From positions 1-31,021 of IMG/VR virus record IMGVR_UViG_3300032342_001681: a DNA stretch of 31,021 nucleotides; one strand, 5' to 3'. Made by a program: the position numbers and the translations under genes. The stretch comes from a virus. Below, in pieces: positions 8,161 to 14,977 of the stretch. A model generated the notes under the pieces. That model saw only the letters and a list, made by a program, of their open reading frames with translations, did no database searches and was not told the origin of the DNA. Each line of letters opens with the position of its first letter. Position 1 is the stretch's first letter.

Positions 8161-9153
8161 TTATAATGTTTCCCAAGGATAATTTCTGCCGAATGAACCA
8201 TACTTTGCGGTTTCTTGGTATATAGGTTTCCTCAAGTCAAACCGTTCTATTATGGCATCTGGCCGACAATCATAATCAATGCCTACCGTTAAAGAACCTC
8301 TCGTACTCCCAAAACTGCCAGGAGTTTGAATGGTAGACTCTGCCATTATTGGTTCTGATTTCCCTATCACATAAGCCAATTTAACCAACACCTCTTCAGC
8401 TTCATATTTATACAAATTCTGCAAAGCTATCCACCTCGCCATATAAGCCCCGCTTCTATCCACCTTGGTCGGATCTTTACCTGAGAATGCACCGCCCCCG
8501 ACTGGGATTCTCGGCCCGTAAGCATCCACCACTATCTTCCTGCCGGTTACTCCACTGTCAGCATCAAATCCTCCGAGGTTGAAAGCTCCGGTATTGTTGC
8601 AGTAGACATCAGGCATCACATTATCAGGAAGTACTTTTGCCATAAAACCGCCCACGTATTCCAAGAGTTCTTCTTGAGTTTTTCCTTGGACAGACAATAC
8701 AATTTCCGTCACTTTTCCACCATCTATAGTCACCTGTGATTTCCCGTCTACCACAAATGGCTCTAATAATTTTCTCGCCAAATACATCTCTTGAGGGATT
8801 CTCATTTCATTCTCGGTACAGGCATAGCCGATCATAATTCCCTGATCTCCGGCTCCGCCATAATCCACACCTTGGGAGATATCAGGACTTTGCTTGACGA
8901 TATTAGTTAGAACCCCAATCTCCTTCCCCATCAAATCAAAATAAACTTTTTTAGCAATAGAAGAAAAATCGGTTATAGCTTTTGTTGTGACTTCCCCCAT
9001 AAGAACAACTATCCCATGTCCACCAACCACTTCAATCGCAACTCGTGAATTTTCATCTTGTCTCAAACATTCATCGACTATTGCATCAGAAATCTGGTCG
9101 CAGATTTTATCCGGATGGCAGAAAGTAACTGATTCGGCAGTATATGATGTCAT
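8161..9153 (-). CDS. metK: S-adenosylmethionine synthetase, short form
   Basis: 330 aa from ATG at 9153, which overlaps the upstream stop by 4 nt; a longer frame to 9186 is less likely. It makes SAM from methionine and ATP. All family signatures are present: HPDKICDQISDA (13-24), GEVTTKA, KQSPDISQGV, GAGDQGIMIGYA (100-111), GVTGRKIVVDAYG and GGGAFSGKDPTKVDRS (219-234). Cellular enzymes are usually about 380-400 aa; the missing length seems to come from central loops and the C-terminus, not from motifs, so activity is plausible. It sits among six methyltransferase genes, so its likely role is to supply their cofactor during infection. Confidence 0.95.
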   Translation of the reverse strand: MTSYTAESVTFCHPDKICDQISDAIVDECLRQDENSRVAIEVVGGHGIVVLMGEVTTKAITDFSSIAKKVYFDLMGKEIGVLTNIVKQSPDISQGVDYGGAGDQGIMIGYACTENEMRIPQEMYLARKLLEPFVVDGKSQVTIDGGKVTEIVLSVQGKTQEELLEYVGGFMAKVLPDNVMPDVYCNNTGAFNLGGFDADSGVTGRKIVVDAYGPRIPVGGGAFSGKDPTKVDRSGAYMARWIALQNLYKYEAEEVLVKLAYVIGKSEPIMAESTIQTPGSFGSTRGSLTVGIDYDCRPDAIIERFDLRKPIYQETAKYGSFGRNYPWETL

Positions 9154-10334
9154 ATAGTTTTCTTTAAAAGGCAGAGCCAATTCCAATGGGATTCGTCTGA
9201 ATTGATAGCATCTCCAGCAACTTCATGTTCGACAACTAATCCGTTTTTCTTAAATTCTTCGTCCAACGATTCTCTGGAATACTCCTGCAAAAATGTGTCT
9301 TCCCAAGGTTTTTCATCCTCCTGTTTACCAAACATATTCTTATCATTCAGATTAGTACCTGATAATACAAAAGACCTCCAAAGAATAATACAGACATACT
9401 TTTTAGACACCCTTGCAGCTTCCCTGATAGCTGCTTGGTAATCATCCAAATGATCCAAACAATGCATCAAAAACACACAGTCCCAGGAATTATCAGGTTC
9501 CTCAAGTTTTCTAGCATCGCCTACTGCCCATTCCGCTTCGGGATATGATTTCTTAGCCACTACAATCATTGAATTGGAATAATCTATTCCCTTATATTTA
9601 AAATTCCATCTTCCTCCGCTATCTTTAATCATGCCATAAATTGGACCGGTTCCGGCACCCACATCCAGTAAACTCTCTACTCCTTTCTCTTTAAACAAAT
9701 CCAATGCATAAATTCTGTGTTTCTGGAAACCCATCTGGTAACTGGTAACAAAAGTGTCCCAATAAGTATGAACTCGGTACGGTTTCTTAATTCCCCAAAA
9801 TCTTAAACTAATTTCTGGGTAGTTGGGATGTTCTACATAAGTTAATTCATATTGTTCAAAGTAAACTGGCAAATCAATTGCCTTTTCAATGTCTTCTTTG
9901 CTTAAGTTCCGATAGTAACTTCCCCATTCACCTTCAATCTTTGATGTAAGAGAATCATTTGGATTATTTTCTTTTGTACCATGTTCAGGCCAGACGTGTG
10001 GTGCATCAAACCACATCAGACCATTGGACTTAAGTAGTTTAACCATTTTCCTCAAAGTCTTATCCCAATGAATATCGTGTTCCAATTCAGAAGTAGAACA
10101 CACTACATCAAACGATTCATCAGGAGCATCATATTCATGAGCCACTGAAACCACATCCACATTAGCCCAAGGTGCAATATCCAAACCAACATACTCACAA
10201 TTAGTAAACCATTGTTTGTTGGTTCCGTTTATGTCTGCTGATCCTACATCTAAAACTTTTGCATTATTGAAGTATTGAGGAAAACGGGCTTTCAACCCGT
10301 CTTTCCATTTATTCTGATCTGCATCTCCTGCCAT
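9150..10334 (-). CDS. Tandem two-domain SAM methyltransferase
   Basis: 394 aa with two complete class I domains. Domain 1 (about 20-185) has KVLDVGSADINGTN (26-39), YVGLDIAP and SFDVVCSTSELEHD. Domain 2 (about 195-394) has SLLDVGAGTGPIYGM (221-235), YKGIDYSNSMIVVAKKSYPE, and WDCVFLMHCLDHLDDY. The domains differ enough that this is an old fusion, not a recent duplication. It could methylate two positions of one glycan. It is followed with a 4-nt overlap by the SAM synthetase gene and preceded, 2 nt away, by an HNH endonuclease gene. Acceptor unknown. Confidence 0.87.
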   Translation of the reverse strand: MAGDADQNKWKDGLKARFPQYFNNAKVLDVGSADINGTNKQWFTNCEYVGLDIAPWANVDVVSVAHEYDAPDESFDVVCSTSELEHDIHWDKTLRKMVKLLKSNGLMWFDAPHVWPEHGTKENNPNDSLTSKIEGEWGSYYRNLSKEDIEKAIDLPVYFEQYELTYVEHPNYPEISLRFWGIKKPYRVHTYWDTFVTSYQMGFQKHRIYALDLFKEKGVESLLDVGAGTGPIYGMIKDSGGRWNFKYKGIDYSNSMIVVAKKSYPEAEWAVGDARKLEEPDNSWDCVFLMHCLDHLDDYQAAIREAARVSKKYVCIILWRSFVLSGTNLNDKNMFGKQEDEKPWEDTFLQEYSRESLDEEFKKNGLVVEHEVAGDAINSDESHWNWLCLLKKTI

Positions 10335-10336
10335 AT

Positions 10337-10849
10337 TTATATTATATTTAGTCTAGCATATTCCCCATAACATTGTTCAGCTTTGTTATTATAAGCTTTT
10401 ACTGCTTCTAATTTATCTCTAAATAATCCTATGAATCTTGATCTGCCATTTATTGATATTTGAGCATACCATTTCTTATGTTGTTTATGCCAAACAACTC
10501 CTTTATAACCAGATGTATTGTCTTTTCGAATCCGCACATTTTTTGCATTTCCATCAGCGTGACATAATCTTAAATTAACTCTCCGATTATCTAATGGATT
10601 ACCATTTTTATGATCAACTTGGAAATTATCGGGTGCATTCAATATTTCCCTGTGCATTTTAATCATCTTATTTTTCTTTTTTTCATAATCATATTTTCCC
10701 CTTGTTGCATATCCATATTCATCACCATTGTTGATTGTTCTATAATATTGATAATGCCATTTATATTGACTCAACCACTTAAAGTCTTCATCATCAACCA
10801 AAACGAACCTTCCTTGGCCCCATTTTCCACTTAAATATATATTCTTCAT
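10337..10849 (-). CDS. HNH endonuclease with C-terminal AP2 DNA-binding domain (homing type)
   Basis: 170 aa. The HNH core is MHREIL followed by QVDHKNGNPLDNRRVNLR, and a C-terminal AP2-type domain runs SGYKGVVWHKQHKKWYAQIS then FIGLFRDKLEAVKAYN, ending YGEYARLN. This domain pair is the standard free-standing homing endonuclease of phages. It cuts DNA lacking the gene and spreads by repair. It overlaps the glycosyltransferase upstream by 4 nt and ends 2 nt before the next methyltransferase, so it has slotted in without breaking the operon. AT-rich codon use looks stronger here than in neighbours. Confidence 0.9.
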   Translation of the reverse strand: MKNIYLSGKWGQGRFVLVDDEDFKWLSQYKWHYQYYRTINNGDEYGYATRGKYDYEKKKNKMIKMHREILNAPDNFQVDHKNGNPLDNRRVNLRLCHADGNAKNVRIRKDNTSGYKGVVWHKQHKKWYAQISINGRSRFIGLFRDKLEAVKAYNNKAEQCYGEYARLNII

Positions 10850-11565
10850 AATTTTTCCCAGGTATCATTATTATATTCCCCCATTCGTCCATATACCCAT
10901 GGTCTTGGCCAAATATCACGATGACCATGTTGTTCTGGAATCATCTCAGCAGGATATCCCCATGGGTCAGTTTGTCCCTCTACGCCAAACAAATGAAAAG
11001 CCTTAAGTTTTGATGTATAGCCAAATTTATAACCCGCACCATTTAACTGTGAACAAACACGTTTTTCTTCATGGTTTCTGGATGCTCGAATAACCCTTTC
11101 CCAACCGTTAGCCTTATAAACTGCATCTCTTCGCATTAGTCGCATAACAGCTCCAGTCATTGGCGTATGAAGAATCTCTCCATCATCTTCATAAGCACTA
11201 GGATTCAAACCTATAAAAATATGAGGTTGTAAAGCTATTGCACCATAATCTGGACGAGCATCCATTAAACCAACCAACTGAGTAAGCCAGTCCGGTTCAG
11301 AGTTTGGAACAAGGATATCACTATCACATGTTATGAAGTACTCCGACTCAGCCAACCCGAAAGCAATCTGCCAGGCCGGGTGGATGCCTATGTTTTCCTT
11401 GAAAGGAATGTAGAAGTCTACCTTATCCCGATGCTCTTCATTGCCTCCGTTGTCCAGAAGCCAAACACGGTGAGGGTATTTAGTCCGTTCTTTTAAGTAA
11501 CGAAGAGTTTCGCCAGTGTATTTCTGACGGAGGTAGCTGCAGATGAATAAGTCGATAGGCTTCAT
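10846..11565 (-). CDS. Family 2 glycosyltransferase
   Basis: 239 aa. IDLFICSYLRQKYTGETLRY is the GT-A opening, VWLLDNGGNEE the second strand, NIGIHPAWQIAF the helix before the DxD, and FITCDSDILVPNSEPDW (about 77-93) the canonical DSD metal site. VMRLMRRDAVYKANGWE is the acceptor loop. It lies between two nuclease genes (10337-10849 and 11562-12038) and overlaps each by 4 nt. Soluble; donor unknown. Confidence 0.88.
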   Translation of the reverse strand: MKPIDLFICSYLRQKYTGETLRYLKERTKYPHRVWLLDNGGNEEHRDKVDFYIPFKENIGIHPAWQIAFGLAESEYFITCDSDILVPNSEPDWLTQLVGLMDARPDYGAIALQPHIFIGLNPSAYEDDGEILHTPMTGAVMRLMRRDAVYKANGWERVIRASRNHEEKRVCSQLNGAGYKFGYTSKLKAFHLFGVEGQTDPWGYPAEMIPEQHGHRDIWPRPWVYGRMGEYNNDTWEKL

Positions 11566-12038
11566 TTTAATTGATCCCAGTTGTTTTTATATTTTTCATA
11601 TTTAGAAAGAGATTTGTATTCATTATGTCTTTTATAAATCCTTTTACTATCGGGGGTGGGTATACAAAAAGATATTTTTTGTCCTACCTCTTTATTAGGA
11701 ATGATATAAAAATCATTATGTTCTACACACCAGAATATCCAGTAATCAACAAATCCTACATAATCCTTCTTCATATATTTTTTTCTATATAACCCTTCTC
11801 CAATGTTTCTCACTTGAGGTGCCCTAATAGAAAATGTATATCTATAAGAATAGTCTTTCTTTGAATAAATTGGTTTTAATGATGTTTTTACCCCAATTTT
11901 TTTACCATTCATCAACATTACATCTGTTCCCATATCTATATCATAATGACCCGCAATTATATCTCTTAACATCAACTCCGATCTAACTCTTAGTTCCCCC
12001 GCCTTACCTATCATTGGTGATAATTTTTCTCTTGCCAT
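11562..12038 (-). CDS. Putative PD-(D/E)XK endonuclease, homing-like
   Basis: 158 aa from ATG at 12038 (MAREKLSPMIGKAGELRVRS). The open frame to 12056 would need a TTG start inside a hairpin, so I prefer ATG. GELRVRSELMLRD, then GTDVMLMNGKKIGVKTS (D-x-n-VKT) and DYWIFWCVEHNDFYIIP match the order of a PD-(D/E)XK_5-type endonuclease: helix glutamate, catalytic D, K in the VKT strand, then a Y..P strand. Such genes are mobile in phages. It is preceded by a perfect 10-bp inverted repeat and a promoter-like pair of boxes, unlike its coupled neighbours. Very AT-rich. The fold call is by motif only and moderately sure. Confidence 0.6.
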   Translation of the reverse strand: MAREKLSPMIGKAGELRVRSELMLRDIIAGHYDIDMGTDVMLMNGKKIGVKTSLKPIYSKKDYSYRYTFSIRAPQVRNIGEGLYRKKYMKKDYVGFVDYWIFWCVEHNDFYIIPNKEVGQKISFCIPTPDSKRIYKRHNEYKSLSKYEKYKNNWDQLK

Positions 12039-12044
12039 GAGTAC

Positions 12045-12073
12045 ATGGTACCCCAAGTTACTATTAATGTCAA
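12045..12073 (-). promoter_or_regulatory. Sigma70-like promoter for the PD-(D/E)XK gene, leaderless layout
   Basis: On the minus strand TTGACA (12068-12073) is followed after 17 nt by TACCAT (12045-12050); the ATG at 12038 begins 6 nt after the -10 box. The -35 is perfect and the -10 matches four of six. Transcription from here would start at or next to the start codon. Confidence 0.5.
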
Positions 12074-12086
12074 TCTACTTGGGGTA
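12049..12086 (-). repeat. Perfect 10-bp inverted repeat (hairpin) before nuclease gene
   Basis: TACCCCAAGT (12049-12058) is exactly complementary to ACTTGGGGTA (12077-12086), with an 18-nt loop. It covers the stop codon of the upstream glycosyltransferase and the only G-rich, Shine-Dalgarno-like stretch before the ATG at 12038. In read-through mRNA it could hide the ribosome site. No U-tract follows, so it is not a standard terminator. Confidence 0.75.
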
Positions 12087-12878
12087 TACTAAATAAGGGT
12101 AAATATTAAAGACTAAGGATTGAAACTTTCTTGTATATTTATACCAAAGGTAATAATCTTGCCCCATGGGATTTCCCAATTCCTTAATATAACGTCTTGT
12201 CTCCCCCTCAACGTCTACAATACAAAATTGTCTCAATTCTGGAAATTCTAATTGGGCCATACAAGAAAAATCCCATGGATTTGTTGCCTCCAAGTTTCCC
12301 CTTCTGTGGTAAATCTTTTCCATCTCATCCTGATCTTCAGGAGTAATCACTCCATGTGGGAAACCCCCCAGATCCTCATAGACACTTCTATGAAAGATAA
12401 ATGTTCCATTTACAATTCTACCCTTACCAAAAACTTCATGTCCAACTTCCAATTTGGGCACATCCCAAGGCCCACGATGTACTACTCTACCATCCTTATG
12501 AACATACATGTTACCAAAGTTAAACATCTTATATTCAGGATTTTCATTGATCATCTTTTCACACAGTTCCAAATAATATGGCGAATACTGGTCATCTGAG
12601 TCCAAGAAGCAAAACCACTCCCCCGTGGCTCTTTCAAAGGCATCGTGGTAACTGTTTATCCTTTCCAAATGGGCATCTCTTTTCCAGTAGATTAACTTTG
12701 GATACATTGCCTTGATCTGCTCCAATTCCTCAAAAACAACAGGTGATCCATCATCTATTACAATATGCTCAAAGTCTTCGAATGTTTGATTGCCTACACT
12801 ATGAATTGCCCGAAGTAAACCCTGTTTACGCTGGGGAGAATGAAGGTAGACTGGAGTCAGAACACTAAAGCGAGGCAT
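12075..12878 (-). CDS. Family 2 glycosyltransferase
   Basis: 267 aa and the most canonical GT2 in the window. FSVLTPVYLHS (4-14), HIVIDDGSP (38-46), ERATGEWFCFLDSDDQYSPY (about 82-101, DSDD metal site). It then has GTFIFHRSVYEDLGGF and a TPEDQDE segment, in the place of the usual ED catalytic-base motif. ATG at 12878 follows a 39-nt gap after the coiled-coil gene; no clear Shine-Dalgarno is present. Soluble; sugar unknown. Confidence 0.9.
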   Translation of the reverse strand: MPRFSVLTPVYLHSPQRKQGLLRAIHSVGNQTFEDFEHIVIDDGSPVVFEELEQIKAMYPKLIYWKRDAHLERINSYHDAFERATGEWFCFLDSDDQYSPYYLELCEKMINENPEYKMFNFGNMYVHKDGRVVHRGPWDVPKLEVGHEVFGKGRIVNGTFIFHRSVYEDLGGFPHGVITPEDQDEMEKIYHRRGNLEATNPWDFSCMAQLEFPELRQFCIVDVEGETRRYIKELGNPMGQDYYLWYKYTRKFQSLVFNIYPYLVYPK

Positions 12879-12917
12879 TGTTTTTTAATCTTCTTATAAT
12901 CGGCAGGGTTGCTCATG

Positions 12918-13862
12918 TTATTTATTAAACTTTTTGTGGCAGAATGGACATTCTATCTGTTCATCAAGTAATTTTTGTATTCTTATTTTTTCTAGTTTCT
13001 CAGCTTCAAGTTTTTCTTTTTCTTGAGCTAGTTTTTTTTCTGCTTTTTCTTTTTCTACTTTTGCCAATTCCTCTATCCTAACCCTCTCCACCTCCGCTCT
13101 GGCTCGTTCGTCTGCTAATTCCTTATCTGCTTTTTCTTTAGCTACCCGAGCCAACCTATCCGCCTCCTCTTTTGCCTTTTTTGCCAATTCCTCAACCAAT
13201 AGCCTGTCGGCTTCTGCCTTTGCTCTCTGCTCCGCCAAGACTCTTTCCGCCTTCTCCCTAGCTATTTCTGCCAGCCGGTCCGATTCCTCTTTGGCTTTTC
13301 TTGCAGCTTCTTCCGCCATAATCCTTTCAGCCTCCGCTTTTGCCCGTTCCTCGGCCATCTTTTTTTCTCTAGCTTCCACTTCTTCCTTTAACTTTATATT
13401 TTCTAGCCTAATTCTCTCCTGCTCTTTTCTGTCCGCTTCTTCTTTTGCCAGTCTTTCCTCTTCGGCTTTTTTCTCATCTTCGATTCTTTTTTCTTCCGCC
13501 AATCTCAACTCTTTTAATTCTGTAAACCGTTCTTGTTTATCTAGGTATTCTTCAATCGGCACAATTAACGCCTTTAACACATTGGCAATTCCGTCAATCG
13601 CCTTCCCCTCCCTCAAAGCCTGTTCTTTTAGTTCCACCCTCGCTTTCTCTATTCCAATCCTTTTATCCCTTAAAAATAGCCTGCCGACTCGAGCCATTTG
13701 CATCTCTACTTTATTTGTTTCATCAACAACAACAATATCTCCTGCTTTCTTTTCCCATTCAGCCGCTATCTCAAAATAACCAGTAAATTTATCGAGAATG
13801 TATTGAGCCTTGGTCATTTCAAGACCGCTTTCATTGACAATTAATTGTAATTTATTATCCAT
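12918..13862 (-). CDS. Long coiled-coil protein with 40-residue repeats and CxxC tail
   Basis: 314 aa, no firm family. Residues 1-110 are mixed helix and resemble the N-terminal part of DUF1351-like phage proteins found near recombination genes (tentative). Residues 113-300 are a continuous Glu/Lys/Ala/Arg coiled coil, with three tandem 40-residue units starting at Ala170, Ala210 and Ala250. The end ECPFCHKKFNK gives a single CxxC that could bind zinc only with a partner, for example in a dimer. ATG at 13862 lies 5 nt after the HExxH gene. It is probably a rod-like structural or scaffolding factor; function unknown. Confidence 0.8.
   Translation of the reverse strand: MDNKLQLIVNESGLEMTKAQYILDKFTGYFEIAAEWEKKAGDIVVVDETNKVEMQMARVGRLFLRDKRIGIEKARVELKEQALREGKAIDGIANVLKALIVPIEEYLDKQERFTELKELRLAEEKRIEDEKKAEEERLAKEEADRKEQERIRLENIKLKEEVEAREKKMAEERAKAEAERIMAEEAARKAKEESDRLAEIAREKAERVLAEQRAKAEADRLLVEELAKKAKEEADRLARVAKEKADKELADERARAEVERVRIEELAKVEKEKAEKKLAQEKEKLEAEKLEKIRIQKLLDEQIECPFCHKKFNK
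12996..13355 (-). repeat. Three tandem 120-bp coding repeats
   Basis: These encode residues 170-289 of the coiled-coil protein. Units begin AEERAKAEAERIMAEEAARK, AEQRAKAEADRLLVEELAKK and ADERARAEVERVRIEELAKV. The first two are most alike, the third has drifted. Confidence 0.75.
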
Positions 13863-13867
13863 ATTAT

Positions 13868-14206
13868 TTATTTTTCTTTAATTTCATTTTTCTTTATGTA
13901 CTTTTCCATCGCAACAACTGCCTGTTCTTCTGTCATCCCACAAGCATGAGCATACTCGTGGTACACCAATTCCCTCAATCTCTTGTCATTAAATTTCTCC
14001 CTTTTAATAAAATCCAGGTAAAAAGTGATTGTTCTGGTTCCAGGTTCATGTGAGGCAAAAACCAACAACTTACCGTGTTGCATTATTGTGTTTTCATCGA
14101 ACACGAACCATAAATCACCAACTTTTGCTTTTATTTCTTCAGGGACCAACATATGGAGTTGGTAAATTATTTCCTGCAACTTATTAATCAAGACTTGTTT
14201 GGTCAT
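13868..14206 (-). CDS. Small HExxH zincin-like protein
   Basis: 112 aa. The C-terminal half has LRELVYHEYAHACGMTEEQA: HEYAH (83-87) is the zinc-metallopeptidase signature, and Glu93 or Glu94 could be a third ligand, as in gluzincins. The N-terminal 70 residues contain beta strands (DLWFVFDENT, KLLVFASHE, TITFYLDFI) fitting a minimal zincin such as the SprT/WSS1-like or putative-metallopeptidase group. There is no signal peptide, so it is cytosolic or virion-associated. It overlaps the dehydrogenase gene upstream by 4 nt. Since no other protease appears after the portal/MuF genes, it may act in virion maturation, but this is only a guess. Confidence 0.68.
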   Translation of the reverse strand: MTKQVLINKLQEIIYQLHMLVPEEIKAKVGDLWFVFDENTIMQHGKLLVFASHEPGTRTITFYLDFIKREKFNDKRLRELVYHEYAHACGMTEEQAVVAMEKYIKKNEIKEK

Positions 14207-14976
14207 TTGCTTTTCTTAATCAGTTCTTTATTTATCTCTTGCATCGTATCAATGAGGGGTAAATCAAATTTACCAGCAAAGGCTTCTATGTCCTTGGGCA
14301 AACAATTACCGCCAAATCCCCTTTTTTGGTTGTGCCACACATTCCACCCATTTTTACTTCCCCATTTATGAGATTCCAAGACTTCCCGAACTTGGTCATA
14401 GTTTGCACCTACTTCTTTAGCCACATCCCACAATTGGTTTGCCATTGTCACTTTTAAGGCAAAGAACGAGTTCATGGAGTACTTAATTAACTCTGCCGTA
14501 GTTGGACTGCACTTAATCACCTTTTTCGTTAACATCATCGAATTATTTATAAATAGTTGGGTAACTTTTTCCTTTAGGAGGATGTCCCTGGCTCCCACCA
14601 CCAGAAATTCGGGGTTTAAGGCATCTTCCAGGGCCGTAGATTCAGTTAAAAACTCAGGAACATGAGCAATATTAAGTCCATACAGTTTCGAAAGTTTGTC
14701 CGTAGTCCCGGGAAGGATGGTTGATCTGATAATTACCGATATAGACGGAGCATCAGTCTTTATCATCCCCAACCATTTGTCTATCGCCGACAAGTCCTGT
14801 TTACCGTTTACGGTAGGTGAAGGAAGGCAAAGAATAACAAAAGAAGAACTTTTTAAATGGTAGGAAAGGTTCTCCCGATCAAAGTCTATATCAAACATCC
14901 TAACCCCATCAGTGTAAAACAACGATGAGGTCGCTTTTCCAGTCACGCCATTTCCAGCGATCACTACTCTTGCCAT
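14203..14976 (-). CDS. UDP-glucose/GDP-mannose dehydrogenase family protein lacking the UDP-binding domain
   Basis: 257 aa from ATG at 14976 (an extension to 15006 overlaps the upstream gene). The NAD-binding Rossmann motif is VVIAGNGVTGKA (4-15); STILPGTTDKL (85-95), HVPEFLTESTALEDALNPEF (105-124), AELIKYSMNSFFALKVTMAN (161-180) and GFGGNCLPKDIEAF (220-233, catalytic Cys225) are all family signatures. It should oxidise a sugar-nucleotide C6 to the uronic acid. Family members are usually 390-450 aa; here the protein ends about 30 residues after the catalytic loop, so the C-terminal substrate-binding domain is absent. It may need a partner or accept another substrate. It lies between two glyco-cassette genes. 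Confidence 0.87.
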   Translation of the reverse strand: MARVVIAGNGVTGKATSSLFYTDGVRMFDIDFDRENLSYHLKSSSFVILCLPSPTVNGKQDLSAIDKWLGMIKTDAPSISVIIRSTILPGTTDKLSKLYGLNIAHVPEFLTESTALEDALNPEFLVVGARDILLKEKVTQLFINNSMMLTKKVIKCSPTTAELIKYSMNSFFALKVTMANQLWDVAKEVGANYDQVREVLESHKWGSKNGWNVWHNQKRGFGGNCLPKDIEAFAGKFDLPLIDTMQEINKELIKKSK

Positions 14977-14977
14977 A

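Noticed and set aside
12252-12599. 115-residue plus-strand reading
   Set aside because: Lies wholly inside a canonical GT2 gene on the other strand, with no family motifs.
12857-12916. 19-residue frame (MSNPADYKK...) before the GT2 gene
   Set aside because: Too short, no ribosome site, and runs into the glycosyltransferase start.
13291-13779. 162-residue Ser/Ala/Phe-rich reading on the plus strand
   Set aside because: It is the mirror of the Glu/Lys/Ala coiled-coil gene; no start signals, and its composition is explained by the reverse complement.
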